The notes under the pieces were generated by a model that saw nothing but the letters and a program-made list of their open reading frames with translations, made no database searches and was not told the origin of the DNA. Source: Malurus cyaneus samueli (Eukaryota > Chordata > Aves > Passeriformes > Maluridae). From it: a DNA stretch of 64,000 nt. This document shows positions 33,805 through 47,393 of this stretch, piece after piece. The DNA is taken from positions 4,041,060 through 4,105,059 of the forward strand of contig CM019219.1 in NCBI GenBank assembly GCA_009741485.1, written 5' to 3'. Made by a program: the position numbers and the translations under genes. Within the stretch, counting starts at the first letter, position 1. The number at the start of each line of letters is the position of its first letter.

Positions 33805-36800
33805 ATTTATTTTTAAATTACCAGTATTTCTGTTGTTACAATATGAAAGCTTAACTTGCACTTGACACAGCAAAACTGAGTTTCCATTTGATGCAGTGGG
33901 AGTTTCAGCCCCACAGGCTGGCCAGCATTTCTTGACATCCTACCTTCCTGAATACGAAGTGCAGCTGTGAATCCATCTGTTGCTTTGTTTTGTTTTGATT
34001 TGTTTCCCATTCTGCATTGCTGGGCTTGGCTGTCAGGCAGAGGGGGAGCTGGGGGTAGGAAGTTGTTGCTGAATCTGTCATCTCACCTGAAGCACTTCTC
34101 GAGGTTTCTATAAATTGTATATTCTTTGGCTCCTCTACAAAAATGTGAGAATATTCAGATAGAGCTGTAACCGATGCTACATCCGCTTCTTGGAAAAAAA
34201 AAAAAAAAGAGATTGGATGTAAAGATAAATCAAGGGTACAAAAGACCTTTCTTCACTTTCATTTATTCGTCACATATTCAGTTTGCTTTTTTATCACTCT
34301 TTGAGCAAAAAATACCCAACACAGAACTACATCTCTGTAAGAATGAACCCTCCCATTTCAGTTGTGTTAACTGAGCAGGATTCAAATCATTTGCCTGAGA
34401 CACAGAGAACTAATCAGTGTTAAAATGTGGAATGATACAATTACTCCTCATTTTAAAAATCATAGCATCTAAACACACAAAAATAACATACACAGTTTGT
34501 TTTTCTCCCAGGAAATCACATACTTTCAACTGATGTATTTTAATTTCCATAGTTCCTTTTTTTTTTAAGAAGGTTTATTTTCTCCATCCCTCTGTCTTAC
34601 ATGATAAGTGATTTTTCATTAAAATGTGTTTTTCATTCTTCCTTGGGCTATTAGATGTCACTGACTCGAACAAAGGAATCTTCATTCTGCTTTTAGTCTT
34701 TCATTTTTCTATCAAAATCCTTAGGCTACAGTTGTAAGAACACGAATTCTAGTCTTAAAAGGCACAAATTGTCCTTAATTCTATTAATATTAATCATATT
34801 TTATGGCACTCTGGACCTTGTGGGATGAAGCTCTTTGCTGTACTTAAATAATGATATTCCTGCAGCAAGGTGGTGTTAACCAATCTCCACGTCTGAAAGT
34901 CTCAGGGAATTGAATCTGATCCATAGAGGGAGAAAAGAAAAAAAGGCAGGATTTGCTTCCCAAATCCAGGAGGAGTGAGCACACAGGCTCAGGCAATATT
35001 TATAGGAGTTTCAGCTGGAAACACCAGTGCCAAAACGCTGTTTTGTTTTCATGTTTTACCTTTGTGTTGCTCAGTCAAAACAAGTTAATTTTAAATGGAA
35101 TGTTTTCATTCTGTGAAAAAAAAAAAAAAAAGAAAAAAAAAAAGAAAAAAAAAGGAAACACAGCAGCTCTTTGTGAGGTGTTATTTTTAGTTTTACCATT
35201 CCAAAACAACTGATAGAGGAGAGTTCTGATTTCTGTTGTCTGTAAACCCTTTAGGTTTAGACCTTTCAGTTTTATTCATTATTGCATAAACATTTGCATT
35301 ACTTTTTAAACCTCTCTGGCTCAGGATTTACTCCTGGATGAGCACTCACAATCACCCCATAATTGCAGCAGAAGCCAGTGCCCACAGATCCACACTGCTG
35401 GAGCACAAAACCCCTCACAACAGCATGGAAAAGGCTTCTGGTAGACTGAAGAGCCATTATATTTTGTCCCACTGGATTTTGTCTTTTCTCATTGTTTATT
35501 TGGGATTTTTTTTTATCCTATCTCACTGCATGGTTAATTTTCTTACCTTATGAAACATGGAAAGATGATTTGGCCCTGCCTTCAACTGTTCACCAGGTTG
35601 AATATCCCCTTGCACGGCCTGTGGAAGGAATAAAATAATTTTAATTTATGAGTGATATCAGGATGCTCTCAACCTTCACAGCAACTTTTCCTGCTCCCCT
35701 CAAGATGTGTGTGAATGAGGGAGGGGGAACAGAGCCTGCTCCTGAATTACTGGCCCAAAGAAATGCCATTCTGCAGGAGAGAGGTGGTCAAAAGTGTCAA
35801 AAGTTATATTTATTTTATAGTTTTAATATTTATTGTGTCAGGATGTGGCTAGAATGGACAGTTTAGTTGCTTTCTTACCAACCTGTGCACCAAAAATAAT
35901 TTATCCATGCAGCTTTACCTTGAGTAATTGGTCCAAGCACTCTTATCTGTAAGAATGCACAGGTATTTTTATAAATAGGAAAGATTTTCAAGACACAGAT
36001 AGTAGTAAAAGGAAAACAAAAACTGTAATTCTGCTTCTGTTGTCTCCTTTCAGCTTTGCCAGCCTGAGAATATTTGAAGGTAATGAATGCCATGGGTGAG
36101 CTCTGGAATAGCAGGATTTTGTGTCAATTCAAAGCCTTTCCATGAGTCAACTTCAGATTCTTTTGGGGTTTTTTTTTATCAATGTGAAGCTCAGAGTGTG
36201 GTTTGATTTCAATATGAACACAGGTGAGATTTATTGACTTTGTCTCAATTTTGCCTTGAAAGATAATGGTGATTTTTTTTCCCCTAAGCCAAGTAACGAT
36301 ACAGTAGAAATCTATAACATATTTGTTTCTGTGTGTAAATATTAAATTTTGTGCTATGGCCTTTGCAAATTGAACTGTGGTTTTGTGCATGGGCAAACCT
36401 AAGGCCACCCTAAGAAAAACTGAGCAAACACAGGCTGAGGTTTTTTGCATTGCTGGGAAATCATCAGATCCCTCTTCTCATCTCCTACACGAGGAAAGAA
36501 TGAGAGCTGGTGAAATGAAATCTCCTGAAAAGCTGTTTTGTGTTTTGCTGCTTGAACTGAGGGGGTATGAACTTGTATTTTCATATCTGTAAGTTAAAGA
36601 AGTAATTTAAAAGCTACACAAAAATAATGCTATGGCAAGTCAAGTCCTCAAGTAATTCACACCTTCAGATAGCCAACAGAAATGAGGGAAAGGGAGAATA
36701 AAAAGGGGCAAACTGAGGTGGAAGATCATGAAGGGAAAGGGAATAACTGTGAGGAATGAAAGGTAGAGAAAAGATTTGAGAAATAAGGGGTGATGAATTA

Positions 36801-39600
36801 AAGCTCTTCCTATTGTCCACACCCAGGATATGTGGCTGAATCCCAATATTCTGAAAGATGATAAAAGTGCTGGATGCACAGCAATACCTGCATTTCCCAT
36901 GGCATTCCTTAGTGTGGGTCTGCCATTGCTGCCTGTGAAATAAACATGACAATAAAAAGGGAAAAGGTCTTTTTATTCTGCTTCAGTTCTTTTATTTCGT
37001 TTCAATTCTTTTATTGCCAACCAAAGTAGTTTTATTCTTCACACTTTTTTTCCCATGGCAGTGGCCTGTTTTCCAACCTTTTGACTTTGGCAAGAAGGAA
37101 CCTAAGTCAATAAAAAATAACTCCAAGCGTCTACACAATAAAGACTTGGGTACAGTTTTCCAAATGACTGTAAAGCAAAATTTACTGAAAAGCAGGCAAA
37201 GAACTCCTATCTAGAAATCAAATCTCTGCTTGTAAAAGTCAGAGGTTAAATTCTTTTATTTAAAAAGCTCTTACATGCATCTTTCAGGCACGCCCTATCC
37301 TTGCTTAAACATTTGAGGGGAGGGAAGAACATTTCCATAGATGTGTGCTGGAAATCTGCAGCACCAAATTAAATTACTTCCCTCTTCTAAATGACATCTC
37401 TAATTTTCACTTATCAAGTTTTATTATGGGCTCTAATACAACTTTTGAAAGGCAAAAGGAAAAGTAAAATACCAGGAACAAAAGACACATCCCAGTGTGT
37501 ATTTATTTTACTTTGTAACTCATGTCAGTCCAATTGTGCTGCAGGGTATTTAGTTTATGCAACGCTGAAGTTTGAAAACTACACCCAGAATTATTTTTGG
37601 ATCTCATTCTGAAGATATATAACACAGGAATGACTGATTTATTTGCATGTCCTGAGGTTTTGTGTTTTGCTCAGTTTGTGCCTAAATCCTGCTGCAGGAA
37701 GGCTTTAGAAATCATATTCATAACAAAGTGAGGGTAATGTCTTTATCCAACTTCCATTTAGTGAAAACTCAATTTTAAAAGCGGGCATTGACTTTCAGAT
37801 GGTCAGAATATAAGTCCCTCTCTTGAATTCCACAGCTGAAGGGACAGATTTGGACCTGTTTTCCTGATTACCCAAAGCAGAGCCATAAATTGGCAGCTCC
37901 CAGGCAATGGCTGCTCTCACAATCCCATTAATTTTGCAGTGTGAAGCACGGGCCTTCAGAGAGGTGGAGTTTATTGCTCCATTTTTTGTGCCCCCCTTAA
38001 TGGATGTGCTTAATGATGCAGCTTCTGGGCTGAAAGAATGACCTTTTAGGTTTTCCTTTGCTGGGAATTGGGAACAAACCTCCACCACCTCTCTGAGCAC
38101 CACAGTGAATATTGGCCATTTGGCAGAGCTGGGAACTCGGTGAAATTCTGACCACAGAAAGCATTTCATGCTGTGCCCCAGTGCAGAATATTCTGGTTTA
38201 GGGTGGCCCTTCAGCTGTCCCTGCCAGGGCTCATTCTGTGGGTTCCCAATGGGAATTGTGTCCCACTTTGGAGATTTTCAGCCTGAAAATTATTTCCTCA
38301 GAGCTACCAAAGCACAGGGATCACTTGCCTTTCATCTCCTGCTCATCCCATTTGGATAAATATCAAAATCACCCCCTTTTGCTTGGCAACCCAGAGATTT
38401 TGGGTTGGTTTCTGTCTCAGGAGCCCCAATGGTGTTACATCTCAGAGTTACAGCAATTTTGGGGGATTGGTCCTGTCTGGAGGGTGTAGGGGCTCAGAGC
38501 TCTGCACCCACTGCTCTTCCCTTGTGGGGAACAGGACAGAGCTCTCCCCAAACTTTGGGGTCACAGTCCCAAGCAGAAAAAGGGAAATGAGGTTGTTTGA
38601 AGAGCCAAAGTGTGAGTGCAAGGAGGACAAAACTGCAGAAGGAGCTGCAGGGTCCATGCACTGCTGCACCCATGGCAAGGAGCAGATCTGGAGGGGCAAA
38701 GCCTTGGGAGAACCTCCCTCACATTGAGTGTCTAAAAATCAGCTGAATTACAAAGAGCTACATCAAGGATTCTGCTTTCATAGACATGGAGAGAAATGCC
38801 ACAGAAGGGACAAGAAAATGATAAGAAAACACCAGCTCAGATCATGAATTCATTTCCGTAATGAACATGCCCCAGATTTTGCAGTCACTTTGTCCTAGTT
38901 TGCTTTAAAATTCTGAAATTTTTTTGCTTCCCACCTGCATAAATGTAGGTTATCTGATATGGAGACTTAAGACATAATTCATACTCCCATAGTCCTATCA
39001 TTTTTTTTGGTTTAAAATAAGATTTATGAAACCCCCTAAGTGGTGAGGGAGGGGAAATCCACCAATGGACATTAGCTGTCATCTCCTGCAAGCCAAAGAA
39101 AGGGAAATATATGGAAGATCTGCCCAAAGAAACCTATTTTTTTCTGTCTGAACTACCAAAATGCTTCACTTAACAAAATCCACGCTCTCAATCCAATCCA
39201 TCTGGATGTTGGTTTTGCTGCTCTTATCAATGGCAAAATATTCTATTTATCTTTTCAATATTTGGGTCTTTTAAACTTCTCTGGAAGGTATTGATATGAA
39301 ATAAACCTTCATAAAAAACTGAATCTTTGAAATCAAAGTCTCAATTTGGCTGTAATTGATACAAGAAACTGCCACTGAAGAGTTGCTTTTTTGACACTTT
39401 TTTGACATTAAAAATAAAACCATGGCTGAGAAACATCACTGAACCTCAAACAGAGACAGAAAAAATATGGAATCTAGCTCTCCTTGCACCTCATGGACTT
39501 TAAACTGATCTATCCAGTGGCAGAATGATGAATGCAATTTGTTTTTGACTCAGGCCATTTTAGCTCCAGAAATAATAAAACAGAATTTTTTTGTGTTTCA
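33805..39600. other. Long unique AT-rich stretch
   Basis: No gene was recognised over about 5.8 kb. It contains an A run at 34194-34208, the A-rich tract at 35116-35157 (listed separately), a purine-rich stretch at 36680-36760 and a GC-richer part at 38160-38730 with overlapping open frames on both strands. No element is identifiable in these. Confidence 0.5.
35116..35157. repeat. A-rich tract with G interruptions
   Basis: 42 bases of A broken by single G residues at 35132 and 35144 and ending in AAAGGAAA. Probably a slippage-grown homopolymer. Confidence 0.93.
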
Positions 39601-39784
39601 GACAGGCTGGCTTCGTTATGCTATCAGCACCGTCTCCTTTATGGCAAAAGAAATGTCAGTATTAAAAATAATTACAAGTGCAAAAGAAACTCCGTGGTCT
39701 AAATTAGAGGATGCACTAAGTTATCTACAGAAGGAAGAACTGGGTGTGTTGTGTACTGTGCTCAAGGCTAAAAAAATTCCTTAG
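39601..39784 (+). other. Possible terminal coding exon (unassigned)
   Basis: A T-rich stretch ending in TTTGTGTTTCAG is followed by an open frame starting ACAGGCTGGCTTCGT and running 60 codons to TAG at 39782-39784. The translation (TGWLRYAISTVSF at the start, LEDALSYLQKEELGVLC near the end) is mixed in composition and could form amphipathic helices. Several CpGs (in CTTCGTTAT, CACCGTCTC and ACTCCGTGG) lie inside it, while the flanks have few. ATTAAA, a weak polyadenylation signal, occurs at about 39873. I do not recognise the protein. Frames of this length also arise by chance, so this is only a candidate last exon. Confidence 0.2.
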
Positions 39785-40391
39785 CTTCAGATACTTTGGC
39801 ATTAACTACCTGTAATTATTTTTGTCCTTTCATTGAGATTTATGTTGGTCTGAATCATCACTTAAAGCCTAATTAAATCAGCTATTTCCTTTTCTTTCAG
39901 TCCCGTTCAAAGATGAGGTTGTTCTAATTATTTTTTTTTGTGTTTGGACATTAATCTTTTCAATGTTTGTGAAAATCTCTGAAGGGGGATTGATGTGAAA
40001 CACAGGGAAGAGAATGGATGCACCTCACTGATCTTGGAGAGATTTTACCCAGGTAATCAGACTTTCCAAAGGATTTATAGATATTTTTTGATGCCTTTTG
40101 GAAATCTGGTTCTCACCATGATATTTGTAAAGCTTCCCCAAGGCTGTGCTCAGGGATTTCAGCTCTTGTCCTTTCCTCCCTTGGTCTGCAGGGGATGTGT
40201 CCACTCAGCACCTCAGGCACTGAAATTTGGGGGAAAAAAGCCTCAGAAAAACCCTGGCCTACAGCTCCATAAAAACCTCAGTTTAATTCCAATGTGAGAG
40301 CAAAAATGGTGGCTATTGTCACTCCAGGGTTGTCTCTCATGGTTCTAAAGGGAATTTTGACTTCACAACAAAAGATTCCCTCTTCCTTTCT

Positions 40392-40718
40392 GTGATTTTT
40401 TTTCCCCCCAAAGCTGTGTGTCTGCATATAAAAACACATTTCAAATTCATTCCTGTGCTTCACTTTCAAAAAGAAGACTTATTCTCTGTTAATTCCTGTT
40501 GTAGCTCTGCCTTCAAAGCTGCAGATTATTTGTTCACTTCCTCTGCCAGTGGAGATGTAGAAACTCCATCAAAACCAAAGGAGTCACACCTGTGTAAAAC
40601 TGCTTCCAACACTGCACCTATTGTGTGTTTAGAAGTCAAATGTACACATTTTCAGAATCCCAAGGAAGTGGAAATATTTGCTTTAAATGGATGCAAGAGA
40701 GGTCATGACAACGTCTGA
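40392..40718 (+). other. Unassigned open frame
   Basis: A frame of 108 codons (first codon not ATG) ends in TGA. Its C-terminal half is Cys- and Lys-rich (NSCCSSAFKAADYLF, CLEVKCTHFQNPKEVEIF) and looks less compositionally simple than its neighbours. It lies about 600 bases downstream of the possible exon at 39601-39784, but no splice link can be shown. No family was recognised. Confidence 0.12.
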
Positions 40719-43700
40719 GATCCCAGCCCCGATCCTAGCAGTTTTTCACTGCTCTTTATAATTCCTCTTAAATAATCCATGAAAATCAGGAAGCAGAAAA
40801 AACTTTTTTACCCAAAAACGGGGAAAAATACTTTGTAAAACAAGAGCCACCGGGAATGGTTGGAACCCAGGGTTTATTTAAAAGGACAGGAGATGCACAG
40901 GTAGACAGAAAATGGTAATTTCCTCAATTGGGAGTGTGGGAACACCAGTATTTGCCTCCCAAATTAAAGTCCTCCTCATGACCATGAAATGCTTTAGCAA
41001 TTTTTAAGACACTCTCCTCAAACTCACTAATTTGCCCTTAAATCGAGGCACCCTTGCACCAGGACTGTGCAGGGTCTGTAATTTCTGATCCTCACAGCTC
41101 TGGTGCCTCCATGTGCCTCATTCCCCCATAACTTCATTTCCTTCCACACAGCCACCTCCTTCCCCACCCCTGCTCCATGCATATGCAAAATCTGTTTTAA
41201 TTTCCAATCAACCCCTCAGCAAATGCCATTTTAGTTCTGAATTCTGCCCAAAGGAGGAAGGGGATGTGCTCTGCAGAGATGTGAGCAGTGCTGCAGCATC
41301 TTCAGGCACAGAAAATCCAACAGGAACATTCATGGAATAGATGTGTGTGTTTTTCATCCACACAGTGGAGCAAAAGTGGGTTATTTAACAGAAAAAAAAA
41401 AACCCACAGAACAGGTTTGTGCAAGAAAGCAGGTGCTTTCCAATTTAAATGCGTTTGCAATTCCAGGAGCTGCCTTATGTAGGGGAGCATAAAACATTTT
41501 CTGGATTTTCTGATAGCTTCCTCAGCTACTATGTAAGAAAAAAAAGGGAATTTTAGAACCTCATGCTGCATTTTTTAAAAGCTCTTCACAGGAGTATTTT
41601 TAGCAGTGCAAAAATGCATTCTTAATTCTCGTAATTGCTTGAAATTGTTGTCTGTGGAAGTAATTGGTCAGTAAATTGTTTTAGCTTGAAATCAGTGTCA
41701 TGCAGCCAAACTAACAGATTGTGGGGGCAAATAACAGAATTCAAACAAGCAGGAATAAGAGGTTTTATGTTGCTCTTGTATTTTTTTATTAAAAGAAACT
41801 ACCTGGCTGTGCACAGGGAGTGTGGATTTACAGAGGATGATAACAAATGTCTGTTCTAATCCTCCATCTATTCTGAAGTCTGAACTTATTCCAAAATTCC
41901 AGATGTGTTTAATTTGTGTGTTTCATGCTACAAATGGATGGGGTGAGCAGTGATAAGGACAATAGTGTCTGTTTTACCAGAATTATGCTCTAAAATTCTG
42001 TTTCCTTTTAAAAGACCCCAAAAGGTGCATTGGAGTTGTTTCCCTTTTTGATAATGGTAACAGTGCACTTCACTTTAAACACAAAGGGATGAGAGCTCTG
42101 CAGTGTGAACTGAAATCTGATGGAAATTAATATTTCAGCAGATCAACACCTGTTTATATCAGCTGAGAACTGGGATGGAATAGATGGAATAGAGCACACT
42201 GAGTATTAAATGAGATTTCTGCTCGTGTTGGGGCTGGGGAGAGCACAGGGATGGTTTTTTCCATGCTAATTCTGGCTACTGCATTTGTCCTCTCACCAGA
42301 TTTGATTGACTGAGACAGTGGGGTGAGCTCAGCCCCCTGGTAGAATCCTCTAATTCCATTTTTTGTGTAGCTGCCAATGTATAATGTTATGGGTAATTAT
42401 AGTTTAGGAGCATTTTACTGAAGGAAATCATAATTAGTGCTGTAATGTTTGAATAGGGTTTGAAGGCTTTATTCACAGCTAGAAACTGATGATGAGTACA
42501 ACCTGCAGAAGTCACAGGGATCTGAAGCATGAGTAGATTCATTTTTCCTGGTTTATGGAAAAAAAGAGAGAAAAAAAAGGAAAAAAAAGAAAAAGGACAA
42601 TACAATTGACACTTTGACACTGATGGGAGAAGGAGGGGAGGAAGGGGATTGCAAATACACCTCAGGGTGGTTGGATTGCCCAGGGGAACAAAAAAAAAGT
42701 GCCAGTTAGGAGTTCCTTTAACTGGCTCAGATCCTGTCCCACAGGAAGAAACCCCATCTTCCCAAACCAGGTGTGTGCATCTGCAGTTTTATCACCCACT
42801 GGAAACATTCCCTTTCCCAGCCCACTTCCTACCTTTTCAAAAGTGCAATTATATTATTATCTCAGACTGCATTATTAGCTAAAGATCAACAGCCCTGCTT
42901 TCCAAAGACGTATAAGATGCGATTCATTGCACCAACTTTTAATTAAATTAATGTTAAATTAAGCCAGTCTTAGCCTGTGCCAACCCCTCAGCTGCTTTTT
43001 ATAACACACAAAAGGGCAAAGGCACTTCCAGAGGGCCATTTCCTCCCAGTCACCCACTCACTGCAACCATCAGGACATTTTGGAGGCCTACCTATCACAT
43101 AGAAAAAATAATATTTTACTCCAAAACTAGTTTTGATAGAGACAAATGGAAATAGCAGGGGGAAATTATAAGCAACAGAGTTGAGGGCAAGGGGGAGGCT
43201 TCCCAAACATAGCTCCAGAGCTCAGAGGATGGTTGGGGTGAGATTTCCTTTACCCAGGCACCCTCCCAAGAATTAAAATTTTTTCCCCCCCTATTAGAAA
43301 GATACTTGTACTGTGGATCTGTATTAACAACACAACCAACTGCTTCTCCAGGTGAAGTTTTTGAAAAAAAAAAAAATTACTTTGCCTTCCTTCCTACATG
43401 CCAACACATGAGCTGAGGGATTTTGGCTTTGTTTTTCATGTCACAAGTGAAGACATCACTAAGGGAAGCAAAGTCATTCCTTCTGCCTCACAAACAAAGC
43501 AAACTGAACCCGGGTGGGTGAAAAATTCCCATAAAAAAGATCTCCACAGAGGTGCAGGAGTGGGTCAGGGCTTCATTGATTTTATCATCCTGTTCCTGCA
43601 GCAGCACAGCAGCTGCTTCAGAGGGAAGGACAGGAAGCCTTACAGAAGGCAATTATGGAATAACTTGCTGACAGGAAAGAATTCCTACTAGCCCCCATTA

Positions 43701-44320
43701 ATTAGAGGTTATCTTCTGTCCTGGAAGCACGAAGACTTACATCCTTTCCAAAAAGATTGCCATGCTATTTATCATTTTTGATAGTCACCAGCTTGTAAAC
43801 TGCATCTTAAACCACATAGTTCTTGATTCAGCTTAATGGCACAAAAATGGACAGTGTTTATTTACAATGAAGACATAAACTCTTTTGTATAAATCATACC
43901 AGGTTTTTCATTATATCACAAATTATTGCAAAGGATAACAAATAACAAATCTGACTCGTCTGGCATTTAAAAATAAGCAGAGGTTGGAGGATTTCCCTCA
44001 TAAATTCAACAGAACACAATCACGTTTTATAACAATGAATTATAACAAACAAGATGAGTTTTCTTACTTTGAAAGTCTGCTATTAATTATTAACTGGATC
44101 AAGCTTCTCTCCACTTATCTGACCTTATGACAAATGTGTTTGGGAAATTTCCATCTCTGTATTTATGCCTGTCCCTCTCTGACATCCAATGCTGGGACAC
44201 ACACCCAGGCTCATGTCTGACAAGAAATACAAACTTCATGATTGCAGCCCTGAAGCTGGAGGCTGCAGATGTGCAACAGTGGTGAGAAACACCTGGCCAA
44301 CATCCCTTATTGTTATATAA

Positions 44321-44510
44321 TAGTTTTATAACCCATCCTTTAATTATATAAATAAAAAAAATATTGAAATGATATATAGATATAAAGATTGCTAAATTTA
44401 AATGTTCTATTTATATATTTATATATATTAAATTTAAATTAAGTATTAAATTTATGATAAATGGATTTATATTTATTTGGTTATATTTAAATATTTATTG
44501 CAGAAATATA
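44321..44510. repeat. AT-rich low-complexity block
   Basis: About 190 bases composed largely of TATATA, TTTAAATTTAAAT and TATTTATAT strings. There is no single period. Low-melting sequence of this type is a common genome filler, and nothing more specific is seen. Confidence 0.75.
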
Positions 44511-44714
44511 AAAATACTTAAATGTAAGCAGATGTCACCCAAGGCAATTAAACCCAACTTTCTGTGCCCTCACTGCCAGACTCTGCTAAAGCTCCTGCAG
44601 TTTGTGCCAGTGGTCTCTAAAGCACTGCACTATACAAGGGAAGTTCTAGATTTCTGGGAATAGAGAGATTCAGGGGACTGCCCTCCAACTCCTCGCAGCA
44701 CCATTGGACAACTT

Positions 44715-45245
44715 TTGCACAAACTCTGCTCTTTGGAGGATTTTGGCTGTGTGTTCACACTAAATGCATTGTTAGGTGCTTTCCAAAGGGGTGTTTATGT
44801 TCATGACCTGCCTGGGAATGCAGCTCTCAGACATAGGTTTGTTTTCTGTGGGGCTCTGCTCATTTTATTTTCCATGGAACACCAAGAGCTCGTGATGGCA
44901 GGGGAGATTCAGATCCTCAGGAGGTGCCCAATGCCAGCACTGTCCTGGCACTCCATCCTCCCATCTGACCACGTACCCACATGGCCTGTTCAGTATAAAA
45001 CTCTGAATTTCTCTGCTTTGTTCAATTTTCAGCAGTCACAGCCCGTGTTCTTATCTCTTACCCTTCACATCATGATAGTGCACATCCCTGGGTGTTGCTC
45101 CAGCCCTTCTCCTTCCTTTGTTGGTTCTTCCTCTGGTTCAAACCTGTGCCTCTTTAATATAAATAACATCAATATTTGGGCCCAATTTACATTATTTGTC
45201 TTATCCAGGGGATTCAGTATAATTTTCCATATTTCCATGTACTAG
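44715..45245 (+). other. Unassigned 176-codon open frame
   Basis: Apart from frames made by repeats or CR1, this is the longest open frame in the window. It starts at TTG, not ATG; the first ATG is within MEHQELVMAGE, near codon 53. It is rich in Leu, Phe, Ser and Ile, has hydrophobic stretches (RFVFCGALLILFS, FTLFVLSRGFSIIF) and shows no domain I know. No Kozak-like start or clear splice sites were identified. More likely a chance frame than a gene. Confidence 0.12.
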
Positions 45246-47393
45246 TTACAGGTTTTACCATCTGCATTTAACAGTACCAGCAAGGAGCTGTTTTGTGAGG
45301 ACTAAAAACGGGACTTTTGATTATTTTAGCAATCATTTCACTGCTTGCTTTCATTTGACCATTATCAGCTTCCACCCAGAAAGTTTATTTCTGCCTGGTT
45401 AAATACATAAACACGCACCCACGCACTTATCTCTGCGCTCATGCACATCCACACAAATAAACAATTCTAAATATTTCTGAGCTGTGGTGAACTCCTGTCT
45501 CTGAGAACGGGGCATGTGGAGCCCCCCACGTTCATCAGAGGATTTATGAGCCAGCCAAAGCAATGGCATTTGCTATCAGATGTGGTACCAGGAGCTGTGG
45601 TGAGGAGAAGAACAATCCAGAGTTGAGAGGATCTGCTGGGTGTTGTAACGGGGCTGTTGGCCACGGTTTAGAATGAGGAGAACTGGTCTGAATCTCATCC
45701 AGCACAAAGAGAAAAGCCTTAATGATATATTTTTAAAAATAACTGACTTTTTTTTTTTCTCTGATGATTTTTTGAAAGACACTGGCAGCCCCCATGTTTT
45801 TTTTATAAAATATAAGAGCTCACTAAGCATCATCTGTGGGTATTTCCTCCTGTGGGGTGGTGAAGAACGATGATCTTTGGGGACTCAGAGGAGTGGGTGA
45901 TGTGCCAGGCTGCTGGGCAGGGTCAGGGCTGAGGATTTGCAGGAAGCCTCAAAACCAGGGAAACTTTCAAGCCTGGAAGGGGCAGCCACATGGAGCTGAG
46001 AGGTCTCTGAGGTGAGGCCATAAATGTTTGGTGGTTTCCATGATCTCACCTTTTGACTGAGCTGCCCTATTCACCCTCTGTGGCTGTTTACACAGAGAAC
46101 CCTTAGAAACCCTTAGAAATTCACACAAGAAATGTGTGTCTTGAAGAAAAACTGGTTTTCCTGTCTTTTTGTGACATTTTTGAAGTTCTAACTGGGCTTC
46201 CTCTCCTCTGCTTCATCCAGTAGGCTACACCAGCAAAAGGCAAAGCCACCAGTCATGATGCCTAAAAAAGGAAGGATATTTGCCCTTCACCAGCTCACTC
46301 TACAGCTTTTAGAGACGTCACTTTACTGACTTTAGACAGAGGTTCATTCATTAGAAAAACTTAAATAAGAAGGATTCATATTATTTTCTATTTTTGCTGA
46401 AACACCCACGTGTATATTTGGAATATTCCGTACTCAAAACGTCAGTGGAATAAACTGTCAATCTGAATTTTTCAAGTAGGTGCATTTACCAGAAGAGAAA
46501 TACTGATATCCATATCTAAAGTCTGGTCCCTCAAAATCAAAGTAATGTTTCAGTTGTCTAACATTTTCAGATATTTGGCTCCTGCCGGTGAAGTTTTCAA
46601 AGCACCTCCACCCCTGATTCTGCACAGAAACTGAGCCTTAACAGCATTAGGACAGGCTCCTATCTCAGCCCTAAGCCTGTTTGGTTTTATAGGATTCCCT
46701 GCCTGTCAGTTCCAGGTAGATTTGCTCAAAACTTATCCATTTTTACAGAACTAAAAAGGCTTCCTTTCATGTGCAATCAGATATAAAAATAGGCCTATTG
46801 AATGTCAGTCTGTCATTTCAAGTGAAAATGCTGGCACCTTCTTCAGGAATGCAGTGACTCAAGCCCCCAGATAAGACAAAACCAAATAAATAATGACAGT
46901 AACAAACCCAGGACAGCTGAATTCCAAAGCACTGCTTCAAAACTTGTATTTATACCAATGCCCACAGTGCACCAATTAAAGTTCTTACCTGCAGTGTAAA
47001 GAATCATTTTTTCCCTTGGCTGAGGTGACTCAAGCCTTACCTCCCACAGATGGGCTCCGACCCCAGCCACTAAAATGTGTGGTGGGAGGTTTCTCATGGC
47101 AAAGGCATTTCACTGTGCATGGAACAGCTAAACAGCCCTTGGACAGCTGGCAGTATCTGAAAATCAGGTTTGAGACTGTGTTTGGGATATGAATATTGGT
47201 CAGAGGGAGATTGGCTGCACAGACGGGCAGGGAGGCTGCAGGTGGTTCCACCAGAGCAAGGTGCTTTTCTATTTATTGCCACAATTTCCACACTGGGCTG
47301 TTTGACTGATTCAGAAAACCTGCTTGGAGAAAAGCTGGGAGTCCATGAGCTGTTTCAGGGAGTTTATCTGGAGAGGAGAGCTGGCTGTGGCAG

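Larger units (their letters stand above)
40719..47393. other. Long unique AT-rich stretch
   Basis: No gene was recognised over about 6.7 kb. The part 43720-44130 is AT-rich and rich in homeodomain-type TAAT/ATTA cores, and 44320-44510 is very AT-rich (listed separately). An unassigned 176-codon frame at 44715-45245 is also listed. A-rich purine sequence lies at 42555-42600. Confidence 0.5.
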
